Positions 23,550 through 31,940 of a DNA stretch of 38,392 nt are shown one piece after another (the first letter of the stretch is position 1; the number at the start of each line of letters is the position of its first letter). This stretch comes from Ktedonobacteraceae bacterium (GTDB lineage: Bacteria > Chloroflexota > Ktedonobacteria > Ktedonobacterales > Ktedonobacteraceae): contig JADBKA010000013.1 of NCBI GenBank assembly GCA_014896635.1, forward strand, positions 1-38,392, in the 5' to 3' direction. The notes under the pieces are model-generated. The model was not told the origin of the DNA, ran no database searches, and saw nothing but the letters and a program-made list of their open reading frames with translations. The position numbers and the translations under genes were made by a program.

Positions 23550-24599
23550 CTATGTATCGATACTTGTGAAGGGCGCTACCGACTGGCGTTCAATGAGACG
23601 ACACTGGACTTCGACGCGAATCGGTGTCAGTCCTGGCTCTTTTGCCCGTTCCAGTAAACGGCGTACTGCCAGCTTCCCGATCTCAGCCCATTCGATGCGC
23701 ACAGTTGTCAGAGGAGGGTCCACGAACATACACAGTTCACTGTCATCAAAGCCTACAACCGAGACATCCTGTGGGATACGCAGTCCTTCTTCACGTAACG
23801 CCCTGATTGCTGATATTGCTGCTATATCATTGAAGCAAGCAACGGCAGTGAATGATGGATGAGAACCGGCCAGGAAGGATTTTATTTCTTCGTACATAGT
23901 AGGAGCTTTAGAGCGTGTTTTTTGCATCAACACCAGATCTGGATTGTAGGCAATACCTGCTTTTTCCAGCGTTGTGCGGTAACCGTCGTAACGCCGTTTG
24001 AGTGTTTGTCTGATAGAGTTCCCTATATAGAGAATTTCTCTGTGACCCTGTTGCATTAAGTATTGAACAGCAATACTGGCTCCTGATGTGTTAGCAGGAA
24101 GAAACGTATCAAGTCCGATATTCTCTTTATCGGTGTTGATCAGTATTGCCCGATTGCTAAATTTACATAGAGCATCGAGTAAATCACGATCATCATAAGA
24201 GAGGAAGAGAAAACCATCCTGAGGGCTGTGTTTGATTTTGTCGAGGATAAAGTCGGTGGCTCCAGGCTCCTGTTCCACGTTCATCTGGCTCAGTTGTATG
24301 CCATGAGCGCGGCACTCCGCCACTACCCCTGTGCTAACCAGTGCTGCATAGTGTTCGGCCACAGTGTTTGCAGGGAGGGCAAGAAAAAGTGTGATATTTT
24401 CTACTCCCTGTGTTACGGAGGGATAACCCAGTTCCATTGCCGTAGTCAGTACCCGCTCTCTGATGTCCGCGCTCACTGTACCGGATCGGTTCAGAACGCG
24501 CGAGACGGTACTGATTGAGACGTTTGTGGCAGCCGCAATCTCACGCTGGAGAGGACGACGGCCAGAGATGCTGTTCCTGATTCTCCGATTTGCTCCCAT
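23550..24599 (-). CDS. LacI-family transcriptional regulator
   Basis: A 349-residue LacI/GalR protein. I chose ATG 24599 (MGANRRIRN), about 20 residues before the helix-turn-helix; the frame opens further upstream but without family sequence. The DNA-binding part reads REIAAATNVSISTVSRVLNRSGTVSADIRERVLTTAMELGYPS. The periplasmic-binding-like core has FLSYDDRDLLDAL, YLMQQGHREILYIGN, AVACFNDIAAISAIRALREEGLRIPQDVSVVGFDD and the C-terminal TTVRIEWAEIGKLAVRRLLER. It probably senses a sugar. It is divergent from the secreted beta-helix gene, and the shared gap holds two palindromes, so that gene is the likely target. Confidence 0.9.
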   Translation of the reverse strand: MGANRRIRNSISGRRPLQREIAAATNVSISTVSRVLNRSGTVSADIRERVLTTAMELGYPSVTQGVENITLFLALPANTVAEHYAALVSTGVVAECRAHGIQLSQMNVEQEPGATDFILDKIKHSPQDGFLFLSYDDRDLLDALCKFSNRAILINTDKENIGLDTFLPANTSGASIAVQYLMQQGHREILYIGNSIRQTLKRRYDGYRTTLEKAGIAYNPDLVLMQKTRSKAPTMYEEIKSFLAGSHPSFTAVACFNDIAAISAIRALREEGLRIPQDVSVVGFDDSELCMFVDPPLTTVRIEWAEIGKLAVRRLLERAKEPGLTPIRVEVQCRLIERQSVAPFTSIDT

Positions 24600-24642
24600 T
24601 ACTTGCTTGTTTCCTCGCCGTTTCCCTGGAAAGTGTACCTCT

Positions 24643-24654
24643 AATGATATCATT
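24643..24654. promoter_or_regulatory. Candidate operator 1 (12-bp palindrome)
   Basis: AATGATATCATT is a perfect 12-bp palindrome 44 bases upstream of the LacI-type start. It could serve autoregulation. It lacks the central CG typical of many LacI-family sites, so the assignment is tentative. Confidence 0.35.
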
Positions 24655-24697
24655 CTCTGTAAGTATATAACAACGGTGCAAATGAAAGCCAGCAATA

Positions 24698-24713
24698 GAG
24701 AAAATATTTTCTC
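24698..24713. promoter_or_regulatory. Candidate operator 2 (16-bp palindrome)
   Basis: GAGAAAATATTTTCTC is a perfect 16-bp palindrome that ends 18 bases before the -35 box of the beta-helix promoter. Its position between the divergent genes suits regulator binding. Such AT-rich palindromes can also be structural. Confidence 0.4.
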
Positions 24714-24731
24714 CTATGTGCAAATAAAATC

Positions 24732-24760
24732 TTGACTTTTGACGAAACAACCATTATACT
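24732..24760 (+). promoter_or_regulatory. Sigma-70-type promoter for the beta-helix gene
   Basis: TTGACT (24732-24737) and TATACT (24755-24760) with a 17-base spacer. The transcript would carry a leader of about 240 bases before the ATG at 25008, long enough for post-transcriptional control, though I see no known riboswitch in it. Confidence 0.65.
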
Positions 24761-25007
24761 TGCAAAAAAGAAAACATTTACTTCCCATAATTGGCGGGAG
24801 AGATTGGAGGAAGCAAGAAATTCTCTGCAAATTTTTACATTGACCATGCTCGCTCTTTACTCTGATAGCAAGGACTGACGAGAATCACCACTGATTTTTT
24901 CTGGTTCTCTCTTGCAATCTGGTGAAGAAAAGATTGCACTGAAAAAAAGAGAACGATATCAGTGTGTCGCAGTGTCAACAAAGTTGAACAAAGGAGAAAC
25001 GAGAACA

Positions 25008-26684
25008 ATGAGCAAACGAGCTATCGCTATGGTGCTGATGGCGGCATTGCTGCTGGCAACAATGATGGTATTTCCCAGGACTGCGGCAGGGAGACAAACA
25101 AATGAGCGTGCTCCTGCTGCGCTGGTTGCGCCAACTCCCCCGCACCCAGATACAACAGTCCAGTTGACAGAGGGGACGCAAGATGAGCTGGTCAATGCCA
25201 TTCAAACGGCACAGGGGAACGGCCATGTGACCAGGATCGTATTGAAAGCGAATACTCCCGTTGCTGTCAATACCGATTTGCCTCATTTTGATCTGACGGA
25301 TGGAAAAGTCCTCATTATCGACTTTAACGGAGGATGGATTGACTTCAACATCCAGACATCTCTCTGGTTTGAGGCACAGCATGGCAAGCCAGAAAATGTG
25401 CTTTCAATCGGGACAGCCGGTCAGGATGCGACACTGACCTTTTTATCTAAACTTCCAGATGGACTGCGGGTCGGTGACTACATCAAGGTTGTTTCTGAAA
25501 ATACCGCACCGGCAGGAAGGGGCAACCGCTGGAAGCTTGGAGAGGCCATGAAAGTGAAGAGAATTCACGGCCTGGAGGTCACGCTCGAAGGCAAATTGAT
25601 GCGGCAGGATCTCTATAAGGCGGGGATCAGAGCCTCCAGATATCTTGGGATGCCTGCTGGACTCTGGTTGATGCACCCCAAACTTATTGGCGATCTCAGC
25701 TACGATACGTCTCAAATCAGGCTCAGATCCCTTATCAAGCCCAGGATTATCTCGCCCGATCAAAAGTTGACCATAGGTACCTTTATCAGCCTGAATGATA
25801 CTGTCGAGGCGATAGTCACAGATCCATCTCTTTCAGATGGCGTTGATGGCGCCTGGCCACACACAACCTATGGCATCTATTCCAGTTCCTCGAAGAATAC
25901 ATGGGTTTACCGGACGGATGGTAGTACAGTATCACCAAATGGACAAAAGCTCAGGCACCTGGTTGACGGGATCGCAAACACTCCCCCCGACAAAAACGCC
26001 ATCTACTCCTATGGCAATGATATCGGTCTTCATGTGACGGGATTGCAGGCCTGGGATACGCTGAACGTGGGCATCAGCTCGCATTCGGGAACATGGGGAT
26101 ACCTCTACGAGAATCTCTCCATAAAGAGAACCGGGGGAGCAGCAGGAATCGGGATTCGCGGCGACTACCATACGATGAAAAATATTAACATTGCCGAGGA
26201 GAAGAATGGCTGGCAGATCTATAATGAGATCGGGTCATGGAGGGATTCTCCGATTGAAGCGAGTCCTGAACAACTGGTGATCGATGGTGGTTCTACGGTC
26301 GTTTCGGGATTCTGTCTGTTCACATCCTCCGACGCGCAGAAATCTGGATCACCCATGCCAATCGGGCATATTTATACTAAAAACTCGCCTTATTGGGAAT
26401 CCAGCACATCAAGCGCTCTATTCGATTTGAATTATGAGACACGGTTCTTCATGAACGGCGACAGAATCAAAGTAACGGGCAGCGCCTCCAAAGTCTTTAA
26501 TCTGTCCGGTGCTTCCTATCTGAGAGCCGATCATTTGGCCATCGACTTATCCGGTTATAAAGGGGACCAGATCACCCTCTTTTATGCTGGTGCTGGCTCG
26601 GTTGTCGATGTGAAGAATCTCACGCTCATCGATCCGCTCCACAAAGCTGTATTCAGCGGAGGAGAGGGAACTGTCAGACGGTAA
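25008..26684 (+). CDS. Secreted right-handed beta-helix (pectate-lyase-like) protein
   Basis: 558 residues from ATG 25008; AAAGGAG lies 11 bases upstream, and earlier in-frame starts lack a signal sequence. The N-terminus has a Sec-type signal: MSKRAIAMVLMAALLLATMM, then a likely cleavage after TAAG. The body is rich in short beta repeats with polar turns (VLIIDFNGGWIDFNIQTSLWF; GLHVTGLQAWDTLNVGISSHSG; YLYENLSIKRTGGAAGIGIRG; HTMKNINIAEEKNGWQIYNE), the pattern of parallel beta-helix polysaccharide-active proteins. I cannot see a defined catalytic triad, so lyase, hydrolase or adhesin are all possible. The divergent LacI-type regulator points to control by a carbohydrate. Confidence 0.75.
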   Translation: MSKRAIAMVLMAALLLATMMVFPRTAAGRQTNERAPAALVAPTPPHPDTTVQLTEGTQDELVNAIQTAQGNGHVTRIVLKANTPVAVNTDLPHFDLTDGKVLIIDFNGGWIDFNIQTSLWFEAQHGKPENVLSIGTAGQDATLTFLSKLPDGLRVGDYIKVVSENTAPAGRGNRWKLGEAMKVKRIHGLEVTLEGKLMRQDLYKAGIRASRYLGMPAGLWLMHPKLIGDLSYDTSQIRLRSLIKPRIISPDQKLTIGTFISLNDTVEAIVTDPSLSDGVDGAWPHTTYGIYSSSSKNTWVYRTDGSTVSPNGQKLRHLVDGIANTPPDKNAIYSYGNDIGLHVTGLQAWDTLNVGISSHSGTWGYLYENLSIKRTGGAAGIGIRGDYHTMKNINIAEEKNGWQIYNEIGSWRDSPIEASPEQLVIDGGSTVVSGFCLFTSSDAQKSGSPMPIGHIYTKNSPYWESSTSSALFDLNYETRFFMNGDRIKVTGSASKVFNLSGASYLRADHLAIDLSGYKGDQITLFYAGAGSVVDVKNLTLIDPLHKAVFSGGEGTVRR

Positions 26685-26723
26685 ACTGACTTCTTAGCAA
26701 CTTTATCAGCAGACAAAGAAAAG

Positions 26724-26764
26724 AGGGGTCCGGGACGGGCGCTCCGTTCCCTGATCCCTTTTTC
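26724..26764 (+). terminator. Intrinsic terminator after the beta-helix gene
   Basis: AGGGGTCCGGGACGG pairs with CCGTTCCCTGATCCCT over most of its length (one mismatch, one bulge, one G-T) and is followed by TTTTT at 26759-26763. It is 40 bases after the stop. Confidence 0.75.
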
Positions 26765-26961
26765 TCTCATGAGTGAATGGATGAACCACTCACCTCTCTA
26801 TTCGGCCTGGTTCTACGGTCAGTCGCTTGCTTTTTGAGAAGCTCGCAAAGAGGAGAGAATCCGCCTGCATGATCCAGAGAGCAAAATGTAGTGGATGCTC
26901 AGTCATTATGACAGGTGGTGAGGAAGTCGTAGCGACCGGCAAGCTGGCCTGTTTTTTTGTC

Positions 26962-27036
26962 ATGCGAGGGGTACTATTGGAAGGTGGACGTTCGTTGTAT
27001 TTATGGGGCATAATTGCGTTCTCTCTTATTTGAGAA
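26962..27036 (+). repeat. Dispersed repeat, copy A
   Basis: About 75 bases that closely match 32713-32788. The best shared core is CGTTCGTTGTATTT, then TGGGGC, AATTGCGTTCT and TTTGAGA. Within each copy CGTTC recurs about 28 bases apart. This copy ends about 36 bases before the antiporter start. The rest of 26765-26961 has no supported gene. Confidence 0.55.
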
Positions 27037-27072
27037 CAGGAATGTCACCTGAAGATAGGAGATTGTAAAATA

Positions 27073-28323
27073 GTGAGTCGATGGCTCTATTTCCTGCTGC
27101 TTGCAATCCCGGCGGCCTTGATTGCTGAGGGATTGCACGCATCCCCGCTGGTTATATTCGTACTGGCGGCGCTTGGACTGATCCCCCTGGCCGGGATGAT
27201 CGGAGTAGCGACAGAGGCGCTTGCTGAGAGACTTGGGCATGGTATCGGAGGTCTGCTCAACGCGACGTTCGGCAATGCGGCAGAAATCATTATCGGTATT
27301 GTGGCGTTGACGGCTGGCCTGCCGGAGGTAGTACGCGCCTCACTGGCCGGCTCGATCATCGGTAATGCACTGCTGGTGCTTGGCCTCTCGATGTTTGTGG
27401 GCGGCTGGCGCTACCGCCGCCAGCGCTTCAGCAGGCGAGGCGCCGGTCAATACTCGACCATGCTGGTACTTTCAGTGATCGGGATGGCGATTCCATCGCT
27501 GCTGGCAACCATCGGCGAAGGGACCCGGCCAGGGGCTGTGGTGGTGCGCGGCAATCAGCTCCACCAGATCAGCATTGGTGTGGCGCTCATCCTGCTGGTC
27601 TGCTATGCTGCCTATATCGCGTACTCAGTCTTCGGGGTACGTGCCCATCCCAAAGATGTGCAGTCGCTCTCACCCCATGTTGCAGAAAGCGAGACGACCG
27701 GACACACAGCGGGTGAGGTTCATGGTCAGCCTGCTGAAGAGCAGGCCGGAGTGATCCCACAAACACCAGTTCCAGCAAAGGCCCGGCCTGGCGAAGCAGC
27801 AGAAGTGGCTTCCCAGGATGGTTCAGGGGGATTCATAGGGCAACTGGCCCGGCTATGGAAGACGGCTATCTGGCTGCCGATCCTCGTGCTGGCGGTCGCA
27901 ACGGCAGCCACTGCCTTTATGAGTGAAGTGCTGGTTGGGACGATTGATCCACTCACGAAGCAGATCGGCTGGAATCAGTTTTTCGTCGGCCTGATCATCA
28001 TTCCTCTCGTCGGCAATGCTGCCGAACACTTCTCGGCAGTGACCTTCGCCCATCGTAACCACATGGAGGTCTCGATGGCAATTACTGCCGGCTCCTCGAT
28101 CCAGATTGCGCTGCTGGCGGCGCCGATCCTGGTAGTGGTGGGCTTGCTGCTAGGAGTACCGCTCGATCTGAACTTTACGCTGCTGGAGATTGCGCTTTTC
28201 GGCCTGGTCGCCGGCCTCTACGCTCTCATCAGCCTGGACGGCGAATCCACCTGGCTGGAAGGCTTGCTTCTGCTGGCCTTCTACCTGATCCTCGCCGTCG
28301 GCACCTTCGTGAGTCCGGTCTGA
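27073..28323 (+). CDS. Calcium/proton antiporter (CaxA family)
   Basis: A 416-residue integral membrane protein from GTG 27073. It has two homologous halves with the CaCA signature: GGLLNATFGNAAEIIIGIVAL (residues about 57-77) and PLVGNAAEHFSAVTFAHRNHMEVSMA (near 318-343), each with the acidic residue needed for cation transport. Around 11 hydrophobic segments are visible. Between the halves a soluble loop of about 70 residues (about 190-260) is rich in Glu, His and Pro and longer than in typical bacterial members. It exports Ca2+ in exchange for protons. No partner gene is adjacent, and a repeat copy shared with the GH4 gene lies just upstream. Confidence 0.92.
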   Translation: MSRWLYFLLLAIPAALIAEGLHASPLVIFVLAALGLIPLAGMIGVATEALAERLGHGIGGLLNATFGNAAEIIIGIVALTAGLPEVVRASLAGSIIGNALLVLGLSMFVGGWRYRRQRFSRRGAGQYSTMLVLSVIGMAIPSLLATIGEGTRPGAVVVRGNQLHQISIGVALILLVCYAAYIAYSVFGVRAHPKDVQSLSPHVAESETTGHTAGEVHGQPAEEQAGVIPQTPVPAKARPGEAAEVASQDGSGGFIGQLARLWKTAIWLPILVLAVATAATAFMSEVLVGTIDPLTKQIGWNQFFVGLIIIPLVGNAAEHFSAVTFAHRNHMEVSMAITAGSSIQIALLAAPILVVVGLLLGVPLDLNFTLLEIALFGLVAGLYALISLDGESTWLEGLLLLAFYLILAVGTFVSPV

Positions 28324-28336
28324 TCAGACCGGACTC
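28311..28336 (+). terminator. Perfect 26-bp palindrome over the antiporter stop codon
   Basis: GAGTCCGGTC (28311-28320) and GACCGGACTC (28327-28336) are perfect inverted repeats around TGATCA, which itself holds the stop codon TGA. The sequence after it, CTGCTTTTG, is a weak T-run. A terminator that begins inside the coding region is the likely role. Confidence 0.55.
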
Positions 28337-28400
28337 CTGCTTTTGAGAAGAGCATGCTCCTCTGCACCACACCAGCATCATGGTTGCCAGTCTCGGCTTC

Positions 28401-28760
28401 TCATGTTTCCATCTCGACCAGCCCGATCCACCGCTGCGGATAGGCGGCGTCAACCTCGGCGTCGAAGACCATCCCGACGCGACCGAGTAATTCGCGTATC
28501 CTGGAGTCATGCAGCGCCTCCAGGGTCCTGGGTAAACGCTCCGACGCCTGCTTGCCGGTAGAGGGCGATGAGCGCGAGTACGAAGCCCATCGAAAACTTT
28601 GCCTGGTGGACGGTCTGAGGATCAGTGACCGGTCCGAGCACATCGAGGGCGGCCAGGTGGACATGCGCGCGGATCAGCTTGATGGTGAGGTCCTGGCCGA
28701 CGGAGCTATGCAGGTCAACCAGCAGCATCGAGAGGCCCCGGGTCCGCGTCGGGCCTTTTT
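28401..28760 (-). pseudogene. C-terminal remnant of an MmgE/PrpD-family protein
   Basis: Reading right to left, VHLAALDVLGPVTDPQTVHQ and AKFSMGFVLALIALYRQAGV match the MmgE/PrpD (2-methylcitrate dehydratase-like) family. In a second frame the protein goes on DSRIRELLGRVGMVFDAEVD and AAYPQRWIGLVEMET, the usual C-terminal block. A frame change near 28520 separates the two, and the first two-thirds of the gene are absent. Confidence 0.6.
28733..28760 (+). terminator. Rho-independent terminator-like hairpin
   Basis: AGGCCC (28733-28738) and GGGCCT (28751-28756) form a GC-rich stem that runs straight into TTTTT (28756-28760). It faces the plus strand and would stop read-through from the antiporter gene before the CHAT locus. 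Confidence 0.55.
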
Positions 28761-28830
28761 GCTCATATCATATCACAGGGTGACATGTTGAGATTCTCTG
28801 ATTTTTCAGGGCGAAAAGCCGGACGTATAC

Positions 28831-28859
28831 TTGCCTGTGCTGATCACTCATGCTATACT
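28831..28859 (+). promoter_or_regulatory. Promoter of the CHAT locus
   Basis: TTGCCT (28831-28836), 17 bases, then TATACT (28854-28859) preceded by TGC, an extended -10. It would leave a leader of about 210 bases before the first ATG at 29075. Confidence 0.55.
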
Positions 28860-29074
28860 AGAAACACAGCGATTAGAAGTGCCTGTCAAGCTCGTCTGAT
28901 AGCCTGACCTTCGTTAAGGTCATCAATATGAGCTTATCTCGTGTTACGGGCCTGTTCTCCTTTTTTTTGAGTTTTAACGCTGAAAATGCCTGTGATTTCT
29001 TTGCTCTATGCAATTTTAGTACAAAGGTATTCTATTCTCTGATATCTCAGAGATACCTCAACGTTGGGAGTAGA

Positions 29075-29458
29075 ATGAGCAGCGACGCTAATGTTGATGG
29101 AGAGGCAGTCAAAGAAGAACGAAAGATAGAAACTCTTGCAGGAGAATATCACATGGACGTGTCAACATGGTTCGATACGCCGGTAATTGGTGAGCTGACG
29201 CCGGGTGAGGCGATTGATAAGCTCCGTGAGATCGGTGAGTTTGAAGATGCAGAGCAGCTTGAAAGAGCGGAACAGCAGCCTTCCAGAAGCGGCGAACTGG
29301 GGAAACTGAGGTGGCCTTTCAAGAGTAAACCCTGGCAGCATACCTCCCATACCTTCGGGTATATTCAGCCCTCTGTACAAAAAGTGATCCGCAGCCTATC
29401 CATGCTATCGAAGCTATCGAACCAGATCCCCGTTTACAGAACGCTCGCATCAGGGTGA
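29075..29458 (+). CDS. CHAT-associated partner protein, N-terminal part (split by frameshift)
   Basis: 127 residues from ATG 29075, after GGGAGT; an upstream in-frame start would add about 49 unlikely residues. The protein is acidic and polar: TWFDTPVIGELTPGEAIDKL and REIGEFEDAEQLERAEQQ. After KPWQHTSHTFGYI the sequence becomes low-complexity (SLSMLSKLSN). At the same place the -1 frame becomes protein-like (DPQPIHAIEAIEPDPRLQNA) and runs without a stop into the next reading frame. I take this and the next entry as one gene of about 340 codons that lost frame near the A5 run at 29379-29383. No signal peptide is seen. Confidence 0.6.
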   Translation: MSSDANVDGEAVKEERKIETLAGEYHMDVSTWFDTPVIGELTPGEAIDKLREIGEFEDAEQLERAEQQPSRSGELGKLRWPFKSKPWQHTSHTFGYIQPSVQKVIRSLSMLSKLSNQIPVYRTLASG

Positions 29459-30096
29459 CGCTCAACCGGTTACGGATAGCCAGCTATCCCGGTGGGGGTG
29501 TCCATTGTATTCTACTCCACTTCGGCTCTCAGAATCGCATTGCCGGTCGAGTGGAGCCTGTGCATTTCAGTGCGCTGTATCGTGTGCGGGAAGGTGAGAG
29601 CGCCGGTACTCAGGGATATCCTATCTTTGTTGGCCTCAACACCGGCTCCGAGGGCTTTACCCTGAAATGCCGCACGATCAATATTCGTAATGATCAGGAC
29701 GAGGCACTATTGCGCTTCATGGAATCCGAAACGTTCAGATCTGGATTAGAATTGCTCGCGGTGGTGCAGCCGGTGCTCGCCCTTTGTTCAGAAATACTGC
29801 TCGGCCTTGCCAGGGCTATAGCGAAGCGGAACCGGAACGTTTCTGTACAGGATATCGAACTGGGACTTGGATTCAGTCCTCTTCCTATGAGTGGATGCCT
29901 GGCAGAAGGCGTCTATCTTGCCGTGCAGGTCCCTGAAAGTTCACAGGTCAACTGGGAGTGGGAAGAATGGGTCTATCTCCCGACAAAAGGTCGCATTGTA
30001 CGTCGCTCCGACCATCAGCAGCTCATCCCCTATAATTACCTCGCTTTCGGCATCAGTCGTTATGAAGTAGAAAAGCAGGAGACCTCTTCAGGATAA
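29455..30096 (+). CDS. CHAT-associated partner protein, C-terminal part
   Basis: 213 residues from GTG 29455, which overlaps the previous stop; if the upstream frame is joined, the natural start lies at 29075. It reads YPGGGVHCILLHFGSQNRIA, YRVREGESAGTQGYPIFVGL, FTLKCRTINIRNDQDEALLRF, then helices around residues 95-125 and a final WEWEEWVYLPTKGRIV. I recall similar proteins next to CHAT or caspase-like genes in cyanobacteria and Chloroflexota but know no assigned function. It ends 6 bases before the CHAT gene. A substrate, sensor or effector of the protease are all open. Confidence 0.75.
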   Translation: MTLNRLRIASYPGGGVHCILLHFGSQNRIAGRVEPVHFSALYRVREGESAGTQGYPIFVGLNTGSEGFTLKCRTINIRNDQDEALLRFMESETFRSGLELLAVVQPVLALCSEILLGLARAIAKRNRNVSVQDIELGLGFSPLPMSGCLAEGVYLAVQVPESSQVNWEWEEWVYLPTKGRIVRRSDHQQLIPYNYLAFGISRYEVEKQETSSG

Positions 30097-30102
30097 TAGA
30101 GG

Positions 30103-31875
30103 ATGAATACAGTGAATTACGTGAATATCGACATCAGTGTCCAGCGTGATCTTACAGAGGAACATTCCTACCTGGTTATAGCGAGCACGACAGGGAAAAG
30201 AAAAAAGGTAGAGGCAGGAAGATTTTCTTTCTTCCCGCAGACATGGCGCGATATAGAGCCGAGCCTGCGCGCGCTCAAAGTAAGAGACGCAGCAGCACAT
30301 GTCCACGTCCTGAAGGTACGTGATTTTGGAAAGCACCTGTTCAACTGTCTGCTTAAAGAGAACGTCCGCCGTCTCTATGATGAGAAAAAGCAGGATGCAG
30401 CAAGAAACTCGAAGATTCTACGATTACGGCTTATGCTTGCGCCGTTAGAGCTTGTTGTGCTTCCCTGGGAACTGCTGTATGATGAACGCGCCTCAGAATA
30501 CCTCTGCCTGGAACAGCAGCCCAGAACTGTCCTTGTCCGCAGCATCGAGCATATGAAACCTGCTAGACACGGACGTTCACAAGATCCTTCTCCTTTGAAG
30601 ATTATCGGCATGGTGGCCGATCCCAGAGATCTCCCGTCAGTGGGGGGAAAAGAGAGAGACGATATAGAGCAGGCACTTCAGCCGTTGATCGAGAACAACC
30701 AGGTGACTCTGAGCTGGAAGCAGGGCAAATATACAGAGCTATCCGACCTCAGACTTGGCACAGATCGTGTCGATATTTTTCATTTCATTGGGCATGGTCG
30801 CTTCGACGAAGATCATCAGCAGGGATATCTTGAGTTCGAGGATGACAGGAAATCCTCCAGATCTGTTTCTGCTGAACATCTTCGTCGGTCCCTGCATGCT
30901 ACGACGAAACTGGTGGTACTCAATGCCTGTGAGACCGCACGCGGCGATCAGTTCAATCGCTTCTCGAATATCGCGCATGGCCTGGCGAGCGTGGGGATTC
31001 CGGGTGTGATAGCCATGCAGTTTAAAATTGGCGATATCGCAGCTCATCAGTTCGCAAAAGTTTTCTATACGCTGCTGGCAAGAGGTACCCCGGTGGACGA
31101 AGCTCTCGCGGAAGCGCGCTACAGTATTGCAGGCGAGCGGGATAGCCTGGACTGGGCTGCACCTCTTTTGTACGTCAGTGCAGCAAATATTCTTAAACCG
31201 ATCATCGATCCGTCGAAGCCGGAATCGCTGCCATCAGTCTCCCCCAACCAGAACCAGTCCCCCCCCCAACCAGAACCAAAACCACTGGTAAAGTTGGTCC
31301 GATTAATCAAGGGCTTCTTGCAAAGCGTGGCAATCGGATGGAAGAAGTTTCCACTCTGGAAGAAAGCCGTCACCGTCGCAGTTCTCCTGGTCTTGATAAT
31401 TGCGGGCATTATCACAGGAACGACGTATAAAAAGCTTGGCGGATTAGATCTGACCACCTACTGTCATTCTCTTCATTATCAGGAAGCTGTAGAGACTGCC
31501 GGCGGCTGGTATTGTTCTGGATCTCCTTCCTTGAAGATAGATATGACGCGGGCCTGCAACTGGCAGTATTCCAGAAACGATCTCACTGCCGAGGCCGGTG
31601 ATTTAAAAAATCCTTCAAGCTGGCTCTGCTACGATTCTCAGAAGCAGGAGGTTGGGGGAATAAAGGACATGGCTGGTTTCTGTACATCACAGGGCTATGA
31701 ACAAGCAGCTCTGGCAGGAGCAAAGACTGCCGATGATTGGTACTGTGAGCGCCAGCCCAGGCAAAGTGTAGATCTGACCCGGGTCTGTACCCAGCAATAC
31801 CATAGAATTGATGCACAGGCGCGCAAAAATGACGGCGGCCTCTGGGAGTGTTATGGCCTCAGCATTCTTGGTTAA
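30103..31875 (+). CDS. Membrane-anchored CHAT-domain (caspase-like) protease with Cys-rich outer domain
   Basis: 590 residues. Residues about 105-365 form a CHAT (caspase HetF-associated) peptidase: LAPLELVVLPWELLYDE, then VDIFHFIGHGRFDE with catalytic His231, and LVVLNACETARGD with catalytic Cys276, followed by GVIAMQFKIGDIAAHQFAKV. A Pro/Gln-rich linker (PNQNQSPPQPEPKP, about 381-394) leads to one membrane segment, AVTVAVLLVLIIAGIITGTTY (422-442). The remaining 145 residues hold four Cys-pair units with related motifs (YC..GGWYC, AC.WQY..SWLCY, FC..DDWYC, VC.QQY..LWECY). The protease would face the cytosol and the Cys-rich part the outside, as in a signal-triggered cell-death or cleavage switch. 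That role is inference. Confidence 0.87.
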   Translation: MNTVNYVNIDISVQRDLTEEHSYLVIASTTGKRKKVEAGRFSFFPQTWRDIEPSLRALKVRDAAAHVHVLKVRDFGKHLFNCLLKENVRRLYDEKKQDAARNSKILRLRLMLAPLELVVLPWELLYDERASEYLCLEQQPRTVLVRSIEHMKPARHGRSQDPSPLKIIGMVADPRDLPSVGGKERDDIEQALQPLIENNQVTLSWKQGKYTELSDLRLGTDRVDIFHFIGHGRFDEDHQQGYLEFEDDRKSSRSVSAEHLRRSLHATTKLVVLNACETARGDQFNRFSNIAHGLASVGIPGVIAMQFKIGDIAAHQFAKVFYTLLARGTPVDEALAEARYSIAGERDSLDWAAPLLYVSAANILKPIIDPSKPESLPSVSPNQNQSPPQPEPKPLVKLVRLIKGFLQSVAIGWKKFPLWKKAVTVAVLLVLIIAGIITGTTYKKLGGLDLTTYCHSLHYQEAVETAGGWYCSGSPSLKIDMTRACNWQYSRNDLTAEAGDLKNPSSWLCYDSQKQEVGGIKDMAGFCTSQGYEQAALAGAKTADDWYCERQPRQSVDLTRVCTQQYHRIDAQARKNDGGLWECYGLSILG

Positions 31876-31940
31876 TGGCTGGCTATGCCCTGTTGAGAAG
31901 ACTTTTTCTCAGAAAAGCAGAAGATAAGCAAACAAGAGAA

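Noticed and set aside
26827..27033. 68-codon plus-strand open frame before the antiporter
   Set aside because: Half of it is the dispersed repeat, and no ribosome site or family pattern is seen.
28928..29074. Earlier start for the CHAT partner protein
   Set aside because: The extra 49 residues look like translated leader sequence; ATG 29075 follows GGGAGT and starts a polar protein.
29376..29400. Programmed frameshift in the CHAT partner gene
   Set aside because: The A5 run does not form an X-XXY-YYZ heptamer in the zero frame, and no strong downstream stem was seen.
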